Shown here one piece after another: positions 46,967 to 55,935 of a stretch of 64,000 bases of DNA; the first letter of the stretch is position 1; every line of letters begins with the position of its first letter. Origin of the DNA: an uncultured Paracoccaceae bacterium (GTDB lineage Bacteria; Pseudomonadota; Alphaproteobacteria; Rhodobacterales; Rhodobacteraceae); the NCBI GenBank assembly GCA_947495795.1, contig CANMAI010000002.1:1-64000 (forward strand), given 5' to 3'. The notes under the pieces are model-generated. The model did not search any database. It was not told the origin of the DNA and saw only the letters and a program-made list of their open reading frames with translations. Both the position numbers and the translations under genes were made by a program.

Positions 46967-47489
46967 TTCATGTTCCTTTTGCGATGTTTGCAGGTTGTCC
47001 GACATTCCTTTGACAGATTGCCCTGGCCTCAAATATCCTGACAATTCTGTGAATGTGCAGTTACTTGTGGGACATGCCGCTGTTTGCAGGGCATTTCCGG
47101 TAAGAAAGAACGGTGCTGCAGAGACAGTGTATCCGGCACTATGGGTGTACGTGACACAGCGGCCAGAGTATTTCGCTTTCAATTGAATTGAACGACCGCA
47201 GCGAATGCGTTGTGAAGTACAAACACTGCCGCGCCGCGGTTGGATCGTGCACGTCCAATTCTGCGATCTGCTCTGAGGGCCCTCTATCGAAGGTGTTTAC
47301 AGGTACGGGGTGCCCGTGCGTTCATTGCGCGGCAAAACTGCAGGGCTGATACCCTGCCGCGTTTACGCAGCGGTGTCTGGCCTGCGTTACAGCGTTTCGC
47401 TTCAAACTCTGATCACCTGTCGCTGCCTGAAATCAAAAATTGCAACGCGTCACGCGATAAGGGGCGTTTCAGTTTAGCAGCCAAGCGCT
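46967..47489. other. Non-coding stretch
   Basis: About 520 bp between the C58-like gene and the TadE-type gene. I see no convincing gene. AT-rich TTTCAATTGAATTGAA near 47179-47194 contains a short palindrome. Confidence 0.4.
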
Positions 47490-48080
47490 TTAGTCGCCCA
47501 ATGCTACCACAACGGGTTCGCAATCGGTGCAGACGATCTTGGCTATGAAGCGTGGGCGCACAATTGTGTGGGGCGTCCAGGCCAGATCGGTGAAGCCGTA
47601 ATTATCGATGATCGGGGAATGGGGAATGGCAATCTCCACCAGAACGATGCTGTCCTCCCCGCGGATCGTGGGCAGCACCATTTCGGCGGGCAGCGTTTCA
47701 TCTGTGTAGCCCTCCACGGTGAAATCGTCGGGCTGGGTGACGTGGCTCCAGAGGACTTCATAGGTGTCTGTATCGTGATCATAAGCGATGGATGTTGTGC
47801 GCATCCACTTATCGTCGCTGTGCAAAGGCAAGAGCTTATCGAGCAGAATGAAGTTGTCGTCGAGTTCTGCCGTTGAAATCGATTCCGCGCGCGATATGAC
47901 ATCAGAGACCATGAACAGTGCCTTGTTTGCATGGCTTTCGGCGCGGAAAACATCAAACAGGACGTAGCTGAGAAATATCCACATGATGAGAAGTGGGAAT
48001 GTGATTACGAATTCAATCGTGACTGTGCCCTTCTCTTCGCGGGCAGCCGATGTGAGGCGCGGTGTCACTCTACCAATCAT
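47490..48080 (-). CDS. TadE/TadF-like pilus assembly protein
   Basis: 196 aa. A short basic leader, then EEKGTVTIEFVITFPLLIMW and a hydrophobic helix, the TadE-type pseudopilin start with Glu at +5 after the processing Gly. The rest is periplasmic and has a Cys pair near the end (IVCTDCEP). It is the third of three co-directional genes, starting six bases after the preceding stop. The proteins are minor subunits of Flp/tad pili. The core tad genes are not in the window. Confidence 0.75.
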   Translation of the reverse strand: MIGRVTPRLTSAAREEKGTVTIEFVITFPLLIMWIFLSYVLFDVFRAESHANKALFMVSDVISRAESISTAELDDNFILLDKLLPLHSDDKWMRTTSIAYDHDTDTYEVLWSHVTQPDDFTVEGYTDETLPAEMVLPTIRGEDSIVLVEIAIPHSPIIDNYGFTDLAWTPHTIVRPRFIAKIVCTDCEPVVVALGD

Positions 48081-48085
48081 TGGGC

Positions 48086-48625
48086 TTACTCCGGTTCGTT
48101 TACAAAGGCGGCTGTCGAGACGAGATTGTAGGTACCGTCGCCGTTCTTGGGGAGACGCAGGCCTAGGCCTATGCCAGGGAAAATCGGATCGACCGCGGCA
48201 CAGACGCGGACAAACATCAACTCTGACCGGGAGCCGGGATTGAACTCAACCTCGGGGATCACGACGAGGCCTTCATCATCCACAACGGAGCTATCGATAC
48301 AGGATGAGCCCTCAACCGGGTAGTCTGCGCTCGAGGCTATCGGCTTGAGTTCGACAAGCACCCCCTCTGCACAGCGGTTGAACACAACGCCCTTGTCGCA
48401 GATCTGATCGCGGATCTGATCGGCTGTTACTCTGGTGACCTTGCCGAGGCGCAGGTCGCGGATGGAAAGATCCAGCCCATGATCCAGCATCATGGATTTC
48501 GACATCAGCCATCCGGCCTCGATCGTGGAGAACACGGCTGCGACGAAAACGGGGAAGATGATCACGAACTCGACCGTCGATCCGCCGCTTTCCGACCCGG
48601 CCTTTCTGCGAAACTTGCCCAGCAT
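48086..48625 (-). CDS. TadE-like pilus assembly protein
   Basis: 179 aa. Leader RRKAGSESGGSTVEFVIIFP leads to a hydrophobic helix (VFVAAVFSTIEAGWLM), the TadE motif with Glu after the processing site. The periplasmic part has three cysteines (DQICDKG, FNRCAEG, SSCIDSS). The ATG overlaps the TadG stop by one base (TAATG), so it is coupled. A minor pilin-like subunit for Flp pili is the likely role. Confidence 0.78.
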   Translation of the reverse strand: MLGKFRRKAGSESGGSTVEFVIIFPVFVAAVFSTIEAGWLMSKSMMLDHGLDLSIRDLRLGKVTRVTADQIRDQICDKGVVFNRCAEGVLVELKPIASSADYPVEGSSCIDSSVVDDEGLVVIPEVEFNPGSRSELMFVRVCAAVDPIFPGIGLGLRLPKNGDGTYNLVSTAAFVNEPE

Positions 48626-50091
48626 TACTGCACCAGCTTGATTTTGGAGAGCGTTGTCGCGATCTCATCGAAGGCAAGGGAGATACCATCGGTTCCCGTG
48701 ACTTCGTAGAAATGTGTGTCCGCATCGGTTGAGCAGGATTTCATCGCGGGAACCACCCTGGAGGGTGCCTCAAAGGCAATCGTATAGATGATGATATCCT
48801 TCGTCTTGGCCTGCGTACACAGAGCACCAAACTGCGCTACCGCATCACTTTCGGAGGTTATCGTTTTTCCCTTTCCACGGCCCTGGTTGTTGATCTCCTT
48901 GGTCGCATTGATTGTTGCATCCGGGTCCTTGGGGCGACTTTGGCCTGTGATCATTCCGTCTGTCATGAGAACGATCACTTTCAGCGTTCGGTTGTCTTTC
49001 CAGGGGCGGGGACGGACACCCTGAAACTCGGTAGCGACCAGAGGGGAGAGCCTGTCTTTGGATTTGGGGTGCAGCAGGGAGATTGCCCACTTTATCCCGA
49101 TATCGGTGCCCGTACCGTCGTGAAGGCTGGTTCTGAGGTTACTGATTGCGGTTTTAAGTTTGGTTGCGTCGTTTTCCATCACTGTAATCGCGGTGGAATC
49201 GTCGGGGCACCATCCCCAGTTCATCCAATATTCTTCTGTTGGGTAGTAGTGGAAATGAGGGACCTGCTCGTAGTAGCCCTTGTTGGGCAGTGTGTTGAAA
49301 ACGAAGTCTTCCGATTTCAGTTCTAGGCAGGATGAGGATGCGTAATTTGCATTCGGGTCAGACGAACTTCCGCCATCGGCGAGCCATTTGCGCTGGCCGC
49401 CGAGTGCTGCGAAGAGTTCCGGGCCAGGGTTGACGCTGCCCGCATAGGGAATGACGTTGACCGTTGTGGTGCCGGCGCTATCGGCGGTGACGATCCTATC
49501 GATGAACTTCTGGGCTGCGGGGATCAGACGTTCTATCCGGCGATCTTCGGTATCGCTGCAGTTGGATCTCTTTACGTCGTCGCAATAGCGCATCGTGCCG
49601 GAGATATCGAGGACGAGCGAGAGTTCTACATCCTTGCGAATTTCCTCCGCAGCGCCCGCGACGTTGATTGTCATTGTCGGGTAGCCGATGACGCGGAGAA
49701 AGAATGTGTTGATGTCGATGGATGCGGTGGCCTCAACGGCGCGGGAACCGATGCCCTCTTCGATCACCGAGTTTTCCAGTACCGTTACATCCGGGATGGT
49801 GAGGGTGCCGACATGGGGGGCGGTGAGGAAATACTCCTTGACGATCTCCTCTGCTTCCTCGTCGGTAATTGTCTGATCGAGATCGGCTGCCGCAAGAAGG
49901 CCGCGATCCAGCGCGTTCTGCATCTCGGAGCGGTAGGTTTCGTGGCGCATATAGTCGACAGCCATTCCGGTGACGACAAACATCGTAAGAAACATCACGA
50001 TGGTGAATATTGTGATGCTGCCGTCTTCAGAACCTATATCACAGCGACGGCTTGCAGGGCGCGCCTCGAGAAATCGGGAACTCGTAACCAT
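48625..50091 (-). CDS. TadG-like protein with VWA domain
   Basis: 488 aa. N-terminal TadG helix (GSITIFTIVMFLTMFVVTGM) followed by a von Willebrand A domain with MIDAS start LVLDISGTM and VIVLMTDGMITGQ. Cysteine pairs (YCDDVKRSNC, CPDDST) suggest disulfides in the periplasm. It is the first gene of the three, with GGAG before ATG 50091. TadG proteins anchor or stabilise Flp pili and can be surface adhesins. The metal site DxSGT keeps the needed residues. Confidence 0.82.
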   Translation of the reverse strand: MVTSSRFLEARPASRRCDIGSEDGSITIFTIVMFLTMFVVTGMAVDYMRHETYRSEMQNALDRGLLAAADLDQTITDEEAEEIVKEYFLTAPHVGTLTIPDVTVLENSVIEEGIGSRAVEATASIDINTFFLRVIGYPTMTINVAGAAEEIRKDVELSLVLDISGTMRYCDDVKRSNCSDTEDRRIERLIPAAQKFIDRIVTADSAGTTTVNVIPYAGSVNPGPELFAALGGQRKWLADGGSSSDPNANYASSSCLELKSEDFVFNTLPNKGYYEQVPHFHYYPTEEYWMNWGWCPDDSTAITVMENDATKLKTAISNLRTSLHDGTGTDIGIKWAISLLHPKSKDRLSPLVATEFQGVRPRPWKDNRTLKVIVLMTDGMITGQSRPKDPDATINATKEINNQGRGKGKTITSESDAVAQFGALCTQAKTKDIIIYTIAFEAPSRVVPAMKSCSTDADTHFYEVTGTDGISLAFDEIATTLSKIKLVQ

Positions 50092-50467
50092 CTTACCACT
50101 CCACGTCGAAAAACTTACATGTCGAGAAGTGCTTGCGGTTGTGCTTAAGTCAATTAATATTCTGTTAATTCACTGTAATACAATAGTATTGCCATCGTGT
50201 GTTCTTAATGGGGACTGCTTTCGAACACATTGTATTAGAAATGCGGCAAGTTACGCTACGTAAACTTCTTTTCAAGCTGCCTCGGTTTATGAAGGGAGCG
50301 CCCCGCAGATGTGCCGGTGAGGGCTGAACCGGACACACTGTTGCGGCGTGCTTTCGGCCCCAAAATCGGTGCAAGTCTCACGGTTGCCGGAACGCGTGAA
50401 GAGAATACACTGTGCTACGCCTGAAAGCGGTTTGAGGGCAGGGTGCTTCCCGCCCTCTTTCGGGGGC
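50092..50467. other. Upstream region of the TadG gene
   Basis: About 375 bp without a gene. An AT-rich block (50150-50245, e.g. TTAATATTCTGTTAATTCAC) lies just upstream of tadG on its side and probably holds its promoter. The end next to ssb (50430-50467) has G/C-rich inverted pieces but no clean terminator. Confidence 0.4.
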
Positions 50468-50971
50468 TCAGAACGGGATTTCGTCATCCAGATCATTCGG
50501 GCCACCGGGGGCGCTGCTGCCCTGATTGGGGAGGCCTGCGCCGTAGCCGCCGCCTCCACCGCCGCCGCTGCCTCCACCGCCGCTGCTGTAGCCACCCCCC
50601 CCGCCCCCGCCCCCTTCAGGCCGGCTGTCGAGGAACGTCATCTCACCGCCGTAAGGGCGGAGGACAACCTCTGTGGAATAGCGATCCTGGCCGGACTGAT
50701 CCTGCCATTTGCGCGTCTCCAGCTTGCCCTCGATATATACCTTGGAGCCCTTGCGCAGATATTGCTGCGCGAGATCGGCAAGACGTTCGTTGAAGATGGC
50801 AACGGTGTGCCACTCTGTCCGCTCGCGGTTTTCGCCGGTGGCCTTGTCGCGCCACCGCTCGGATGTGGCAATGCGCAGGTTGCAGACCTTGCCGCCGTTC
50901 TGAAAGCTGCGGACCTCAGGGTCTGCTCCGAGATTGCCTATCAGCATTACCTTGTTCACGCTCCCGGCCAT
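50468..50971 (-). CDS. ssb: Single-stranded DNA-binding protein
   Basis: 167 aa. OB fold at the N-terminus ([52 protein letters not shown]), then a Gly/Ser-rich linker (113-150) and the acidic tip DLDDEIPF that recruits repair and replication partners. The start is ATG 50971 with AAGGAAG ahead; the frame upstream adds 18 residues with no homology. No LexA box (GTTC-N7-GTTC) was found upstream. Confidence 0.94.
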   Translation of the reverse strand: MAGSVNKVMLIGNLGADPEVRSFQNGGKVCNLRIATSERWRDKATGENRERTEWHTVAIFNERLADLAQQYLRKGSKVYIEGKLETRKWQDQSGQDRYSTEVVLRPYGGEMTFLDSRPEGGGGGGGGYSSGGGGSGGGGGGGYGAGLPNQGSSAPGGPNDLDDEIPF

Positions 50972-51139
50972 ACGCTTCTTCCTTTTTCGCGATTCTTGGT
51001 TGGCTGACACTAAACAGGTTCGCATGGGGAGGCCAAGAGAGAGAAGGTTAACGGGGCGTGACAGAGCGTGGCACTTGGGGTAATGACGGACCCGAGGCGG
51101 TATTGCGCCCGATTAGATGGTATCTGGCCTGGGGGCAGA

Positions 51140-51742
51140 ATGCGGCTTTTGGTTTTGACAGTTTTATGCGCAAGCTTTGCTGGCGCGGAGTTGAAAGCGG
51201 AGATTATATTCGGCAACTCCTCCAGTCTTCCTTCCTATGACAAGGATCTGATCCGGCGGCCGGTGCCCGGTTCTCTTAAAAATGTGCCGCCTGAGCCGCG
51301 TGTCTCTCGCAGTATTGATCGGCCGGGCGTTGGCCTGGATGTTTATAGCCCGGGGTTCTATGGCCGGGCGAATGTGCCAAAGAGCCAGTACACGAGCATG
51401 GCGCGCGCTGCAGCAGCGCGGCACGGTGTGCCGGTGGAGCTGTTTCTGAAGCTGGTGACGCAGGAAAGCGGCTGGAACCCGAAGGCCCGCTCTCACAAGG
51501 GGGCCATGGGGCTGGCACAACTGATGCCCGCCACGGCCCGCAGTCTTGGAGTGGACCCGCGCGACCCGCGGCAGAATCTTGAGGGTGGGGCGCGTTACCT
51601 TTCGCGGCAATACGCCAAATTCCGTTCCTGGCGGCTGGCGCTTGCGGCCTATAATGCGGGGCCTGCAGCCGTAGAGAAGTATGGCGGGGTGCCGCCTTTC
51701 AAGGAAACGCAGAACTACGTGCGGATCATTCTGGGGCGGTAG
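51140..51742 (+). CDS. Lytic transglycosylase (SLT-like), exported
   Basis: 200 aa. Signal peptide [16 protein letters not shown], a Pro/Ser linker, then an SLT domain: catalytic Glu109 in [41 protein letters not shown] and [16 protein letters not shown]. It cleaves peptidoglycan to anhydromuropeptides in the periplasm. ATG 51140 is chosen because it begins the signal peptide; the frame is open back to 51068. Divergent from ssb. Confidence 0.9.
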   Translation: MRLLVLTVLCASFAGAELKAEIIFGNSSSLPSYDKDLIRRPVPGSLKNVPPEPRVSRSIDRPGVGLDVYSPGFYGRANVPKSQYTSMARAAAARHGVPVELFLKLVTQESGWNPKARSHKGAMGLAQLMPATARSLGVDPRDPRQNLEGGARYLSRQYAKFRSWRLALAAYNAGPAAVEKYGGVPPFKETQNYVRIILGR

Positions 51743-51827
51743 CGCTCAACCGGCTTCACTTGAATGTGTGTAGACGCTCCTTCGCTTTGGCGAGACGGTG
51801 CTGCATTGCACTTTTGGAGGCGACTTT

Positions 51828-52625
51828 ATGAGAATTGGTTGGATTTTGGCGCTGATAGTGGCGGCTTTTGCGCCATCTGCGGCGGCGTGCGGGATTGAGA
51901 CGGATTGCCAGCTTGGGGACCGGACATACCGGGTGCAGTTGCCCGAGGGCGTTGAGCGGCCCGGGGCGATCGTTTTCGCGCATGGGTATCGCGGTTCGGC
52001 CAACGGCACGATGCGCAACAAAAACCTGCGGGCGCTGGCGGACAGGCTGGGCGTGGCGCTGGTGGGGGTGAAATCCTATGCCGAGGATTGGCGCATTCCC
52101 GGTGTGCCGAGCGCGCCCGCCACGGATGGGCAGGTGGAGCTGGACTATTTTGACGCTCTGGTGCCTACGCTGGCGGAGCGACATGGGATTGATACAGACC
52201 GGATGCTTTTTACCGGGTTTTCCGCCGGGGGCATGATGGTGTGGCAATTGGCCTGTGAGCGGGGAGACATGTTTGCGGGGTTTGCTCCTATTGCAGGTAC
52301 GTTCTGGGCTCCGGTGCCCGATGCCTGCCCGAGCGGGCCGGTGCATATGCTGCATACACACGGCACGACGGATACCATTGTGCCACTGCAGGGCCGGGCG
52401 ATTGCCACAACACGGCAGGGCAGTGTGCCCGCAGCATTAGAGATGATGCGCAATTTTGGCTACGAAGGCGCAGAGCGGTTTGAGGCCGAGGGACTGGCCT
52501 GTGAGAGGGCGGAGCATGACGTTGGCAAAGTGATGGAATTCTGCACACATGGTGGCGGACATTCGATGAAGGTTGGCTATATTGAGCGGGCGTGGAAGCG
52601 ATTGGTGGAACTGGGAGCGCTGTGA
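51828..52625 (+). CDS. Alpha/beta hydrolase of the PHB depolymerase/LpqC type
   Basis: 265 aa, exported: a signal peptide (GWILALIVAAFAPSAAACG) whose Cys21 could make it a lipoprotein, though LSAAC-type spacing is only partly met. The nucleophile is Ser132 in LFTGFSAGGMMVW, with VFAHGYRGSANG as oxyanion part and a His near the end (HGGGHSMKV). The family includes extracellular PHB depolymerases and feruloyl esterases. ATG 51828 follows TTGGAGG. It shares TGATG with the next gene, so the two are coupled. Confidence 0.8.
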   Translation: MRIGWILALIVAAFAPSAAACGIETDCQLGDRTYRVQLPEGVERPGAIVFAHGYRGSANGTMRNKNLRALADRLGVALVGVKSYAEDWRIPGVPSAPATDGQVELDYFDALVPTLAERHGIDTDRMLFTGFSAGGMMVWQLACERGDMFAGFAPIAGTFWAPVPDACPSGPVHMLHTHGTTDTIVPLQGRAIATTRQGSVPAALEMMRNFGYEGAERFEAEGLACERAEHDVGKVMEFCTHGGGHSMKVGYIERAWKRLVELGAL

Positions 52626-53308
52626 TGAAACCTGTTTGCGTGATTTTGGGTGTGGGCCCCGGCAACGGCATGGCCTTTGCAAAGCGGTTTGCTGAGGCGG
52701 GCTATGCGCTGGCGCTGTGCGCGCGGGATGGTGCGCGGATGACGGCGGATGCGATGAGCTTTCCGGACGCGCGGGGCTATTCCTGTGATGTTGGCCACGA
52801 TGCGGCGGTGGCGGAGACATTTGCCGCCGTGGCCGAGGATCTCGGGCCGGTGGAGACGGTGATCTACAATGCCGGATCAGGTGCGTGGGGCAGCGTTGAG
52901 GATGTGACGCCCGAAGACCTGACGCGGAACATGGATATAAATGCAGCGGGGCTGATGAGGGCAGCGCAGGCCGTTTTGCCGGTATTTCGCACCGAGGGGC
53001 GCGGGAACATCGTGGTGATTGGTGCCAGTGCTGCATTGCGTGGGCGGGCGAAGACCATTGCGTTTGCCGCGGGCAAGGCGGCGCAGCGCTCTGTTGCACA
53101 ATCGCTGGCGCGACATTTGGGGCCGGAGAAGGTGCATGTGAGCTATGTGGTGATTGATGGTGGCATTGCCTCGCCGGAGCGAGACCGGGTTGGACCGGAT
53201 TTCCTGAAGGCTGACGCGATTGCAGAGGCGGTTTATGGGCTGACGCAGCAGGATGAGAGTGCTTGGAGTTTCGAGATTGACCTGCGGCCCTTTGGGGAGG
53301 CCTGGTAG
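52625..53308 (+). CDS. SDR-family oxidoreductase, Tyr-to-Phe variant
   Basis: 227 aa. Cofactor motif LGVGPGNGMAFAKRFAEAG (GxGxGxG-like variant), YNAGSGAWG and Ser in VVIGASAALRG. Where the catalytic YxxxK normally stands it reads IAFAAGKAAQ: Phe replaces Tyr while Lys remains. This subclass is common in proteobacteria, and catalysis by a standard SDR mechanism is doubtful. ATG 52625 shares bases with the hydrolase stop. Substrate unknown. Confidence 0.8.
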   Translation: MKPVCVILGVGPGNGMAFAKRFAEAGYALALCARDGARMTADAMSFPDARGYSCDVGHDAAVAETFAAVAEDLGPVETVIYNAGSGAWGSVEDVTPEDLTRNMDINAAGLMRAAQAVLPVFRTEGRGNIVVIGASAALRGRAKTIAFAAGKAAQRSVAQSLARHLGPEKVHVSYVVIDGGIASPERDRVGPDFLKADAIAEAVYGLTQQDESAWSFEIDLRPFGEAW

Positions 53309-53640
53309 GCTCAAGCCGCGCAATCAGCCCACAGGCGCCTATCCCACATCGGCCAGTTTGGCCCATCTTCTTTCCCCTGTGACGATATAGAGTGGGCGTT
53401 GACCCGCGATGGAGATGGTCTGAACGTGCGAAGTGGAGGGCGATGACTTCATTCTTGACCTGTTTGACGACACCATCGAGATCAACGAGCCGCCTGACTA
53501 CACGGCTCCTTACCGGCCTCTACGCGCCAGACTAAACCTGCAAAAAATCACACTCTCATACGTTCGGTGCCCTGCTTTGCTTGACATCAGATTATACGCA
53601 TTCAATTTTTCGAAAGTTATTGTTCAAAGAGGCCTAAACC
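53309..53640. promoter_or_regulatory. Spacer with a candidate promoter for the acidic protein
   Basis: A perfect -35 element TTGACA lies at 53581-53586, with a weak -10 (AATTTT, 53604-53609) 17 bp on and the next start 31 bp downstream. A short frame at 53433 begins MEGDDFILDLFDDTIEINEP, acidic like the next protein, and may be a fragment of a relative; it is not called. Confidence 0.35.
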
Positions 53641-54222
53641 ATGTTCGAATTTGAAGACTACCCATTTCTCGATCCAAACTATCAGGGGGGCTTTCCGGAT
53701 GGCGAGCCTATAGATCCGGAGATCCCGCCATATTTAGACGAAGAACAACAAGAGAGCCTTCAGGAGTTCAACGAGGCCATCGAAGAGTGGCTTGATGAAA
53801 CCTATAACAATAATCCAGATGAATACCCGAGCTTAACCACACTGGAAAACGACTTTAAGAACGATCTGCGGGAGGGAGATGAAGCAGCGTGGGCGGCCAT
53901 GTGGGAGTTCGCCGAGTATGTGTACGGGCAGGAAGACATAAAGAGCGATCCTTTCTGGTCGGGTGTGGTGACGGAGGCGATTGCGGAATCGATCTTCGGG
54001 ACATCTGAGGGGCTGATCTTTGATCCGGCAACAAACACTTATTCCCTCGATCCGAACTATACGCCGCCCCCGGAGGAAACTGACGGTGAGGGCGAAGAGG
54101 AAGAGGACGAGGATGAGACGTTTTACGATGACGATGGTGACGATGATTTTGAGTATTATGAAGACGGTGATGACGAAGATCCCAGCGGCACAGTGACCAT
54201 TGAGGACTACGAAGAGGACTGA
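53641..54222 (+). CDS. Highly acidic orphan protein
   Basis: 193 aa. Rich in Asp, Glu and Pro with aromatic residues; the C-terminal quarter is almost continuous Asp/Glu (GEEEEDEDETFYDDDGDDD and after). The middle has a more ordered part (DEAAWAAMWEFAEYVYG, SGVVTEAIAESIFG). No signal peptide, membrane segment or family is recognised. An AGAGG precedes ATG 53641. The composition recalls calcium-binding or DNA-mimic proteins, but there is no motif to support either. Confidence 0.6.
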   Translation: MFEFEDYPFLDPNYQGGFPDGEPIDPEIPPYLDEEQQESLQEFNEAIEEWLDETYNNNPDEYPSLTTLENDFKNDLREGDEAAWAAMWEFAEYVYGQEDIKSDPFWSGVVTEAIAESIFGTSEGLIFDPATNTYSLDPNYTPPPEETDGEGEEEEDEDETFYDDDGDDDFEYYEDGDDEDPSGTVTIEDYEED

Positions 54223-54247
54223 TGCCTCGGATCGGCTTCCTCTGCGT

Positions 54248-54871
54248 TCATTCAGATCGCAGAAACACTTTGGAAGAGATGTTGATATCTCCGCAGGTCG
54301 CCAGAGGAATGGGTTGATCGGGGGCGCATGCATCCACGACCGCCCAGCCTTCAGGGCTCGCTGCAAGCATTTGTGGATGGATTGTGCGAGGGGTCTTTGA
54401 GCGGGCGTTGATGCGCACGATGCGCGCTTCACGAACAGCTTTGGCGAGGGCTTCTACCCTTGGATCTTCGGGGAGAGCCTCGCTTTCGAGATGGAACAGT
54501 GATTGCGCGCGGGCTGCATGTCGGCGGGGGGCGTCTGGCAGGCTTTCGATGAGTTTGGCGCAGGCGCGTTTGGCGGCTCCGGCAAGGCCGAGCGCTTTGA
54601 GTTCTGGCATCGGGCGGGCGAGAATGAGGCCCAGGGCCTCGGCTTCATCGGGGTTCAGCCCGGTGAGGCGGGTGCGGTAGTTGAAGCCAAGCTCGATCCC
54701 GCCGCCCTGGCCCGCGTGGACGATGATGGGCAGGCCCGCTTCCGTCATTGCATCCACATCACGGTGGATGGTGCGGCGGGCAACCTCCAGCTCTTCTGCT
54801 AGCTGGCCGGCGGTGAGGCGGCCGCGGTTTTGCAGAAGAAGGAGCATCTGGAGGAGACGTGCGGCGCGCAT
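54248..54871 (-). CDS. DeoR/YafY-type HTH regulator with WYL-like domain
   Basis: 207 aa. N-terminal winged helix (LLQMLLLLQNRGRLTAGQLA, VARRTIHRDVDAMTEAGLPI) followed by part of a WYL effector domain (LTGLNPDEAEALGLILA). The C-terminal extension is short; usual YafY-like proteins have about 230-320 residues. It is divergent from the SRPBCC gene, and a palindrome stands just ahead of its start, so it probably represses itself and the SRPBCC operon. The ligand is unknown. Confidence 0.82.
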   Translation of the reverse strand: MRAARLLQMLLLLQNRGRLTAGQLAEELEVARRTIHRDVDAMTEAGLPIIVHAGQGGGIELGFNYRTRLTGLNPDEAEALGLILARPMPELKALGLAGAAKRACAKLIESLPDAPRRHAARAQSLFHLESEALPEDPRVEALAKAVREARIVRINARSKTPRTIHPQMLAASPEGWAVVDACAPDQPIPLATCGDINISSKVFLRSE

Positions 54872-54890
54872 TTTTCACTCCGATTTCTTT

Positions 54891-54904
54891 TGTTCGGCAG
54901 AACA
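54891..54904. promoter_or_regulatory. Candidate operator palindrome (TGTTC-N4-GAACA)
   Basis: TGTTCGGCAGAACA is a perfect inverted repeat 20 bp before the WYL regulator start. A longer inverted pair, CCCAAAC/GTTTGGG (54955-54993), spans the promoter of the divergent SRPBCC gene. Either may be the regulator's site. Confidence 0.5.
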
Positions 54905-55027
54905 GGATTTCACGCCAAGGGTGGGTGAGATCCTGTGGATGATGAAATCTGAATCCCAAACTTTAGAATAAGACAGAAGATGTCATGTTTGGGTTTATAG
55001 ACCATGGCGAACAAGATGGGGAGTGTG

Positions 55028-55462
55028 ATGAAAGAAGTTGAGGTGGCGCGGGAGATCGATGCATCGGCTGAGGCAGTTTGGGCGCTGCTGACGGATGCGG
55101 AGATACTTCAGAATTCGGAACTTGGGATCATGCGCATTGAGGGGCGGATTGCGCCGGGCTCAAAGTTCCGCCTGTGGTCTGAGGTGAGCCCGGAGCGTGC
55201 GTTCAGGCTACAGGTGACGGTGTTCGAGCTGCACCGACGGATGGTCTGGCAAGGTGGAATGCCGTTGGGGCTGTTTGCGGGCGTTCGGGTCTTTGTGATC
55301 GAGGATCTGCCGGGCCATGCCCAACCCCGTGTGCGGTTGCATATCAAGGAGACATTCTTGGGGCTGCTTTCCGGGATGATCTGTAGGTCCATGCCGGATT
55401 TGCAGCCTTCATTTGCGCAATTTGCGGATGGTATCAAGCGGCTTGCGGAGGAAAGACAATGA
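55028..55462 (+). CDS. SRPBCC-family protein
   Basis: 144 aa. START/Bet-v1-like pattern: EVAREIDASAEAVWALLTDA at the start, central beta strands (LWSEVSPERAFRLQVTVFEL) and a C-terminal helix (PSFAQFADGIKRLAEE), like AHSA1/polyketide-cyclase relatives that bind a hydrophobic ligand. ATG 55028 has GGGGAG in front; ATG 55004 in frame is an alternative with eight more residues. It overlaps the next gene by four bases and faces the WYL regulator, which likely controls it. Confidence 0.72.
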   Translation: MKEVEVAREIDASAEAVWALLTDAEILQNSELGIMRIEGRIAPGSKFRLWSEVSPERAFRLQVTVFELHRRMVWQGGMPLGLFAGVRVFVIEDLPGHAQPRVRLHIKETFLGLLSGMICRSMPDLQPSFAQFADGIKRLAEERQ

Positions 55463-55878
55463 ACATGGTGACGTATGGGACAGGTGCGGCGGATGATCCG
55501 TGGATTTTGAAGACCCCGCCCTTGAGTTCCGAATATCAGGCATGGCGTGATGAAAGCGTGCCTTCATTGGTGGTGCAGGTTGGCAAGACGCAGCTTTCCT
55601 ATCAGTTGCGCGGCCTTGAGGACGCCCATGCTATGCTACTCTCGCATGGCGATTGGATGCTTCTGGGCAATGCCGACGAGGGTAAGCCGGTGAAAGAGGG
55701 CAGCCTGGAGGCCTGGGCGCGGGATGCGACCAATCCGGTGGGTGGGTATTACGGCCTGCGCAAAGGGTATCGTGGGCGGTTTGCCAATTATGTGCCTCCG
55801 GTGATGGAACTGCTGGGCTTGGTGGAGCTGGAGCATAATGCCCGTAACAACCGGGTGCGAGGTATTGTGCCGGAATAG
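55459..55878 (+). CDS. Conserved hypothetical protein (DUF6855-like)
   Basis: 139 aa, cytoplasmic. It begins YGTGAADDPWILKTPPLSSE and has HAMLLSHGDWMLLGNADEGK and NPVGGYYGLRKGYRGRFANY. I believe this is the DUF6855 pattern but am not certain. It overlaps the SRPBCC gene by four bases (ATGA), so they are co-expressed; no function is known. The frame is intact. Confidence 0.6.
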   Translation: MNMVTYGTGAADDPWILKTPPLSSEYQAWRDESVPSLVVQVGKTQLSYQLRGLEDAHAMLLSHGDWMLLGNADEGKPVKEGSLEAWARDATNPVGGYYGLRKGYRGRFANYVPPVMELLGLVELEHNARNNRVRGIVPE

Positions 55879-55935
55879 GCATGCGCATGTTTCGCTGAGG
55901 GATATTCGCTATGTTCTGGACAGGGAGGAAGGACT

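Noticed and set aside
53433-53654. 73-aa acidic frame before the acidic orphan
   Set aside because: No ribosome-binding site and the second half is not acidic or protein-like; possibly a fragment only.
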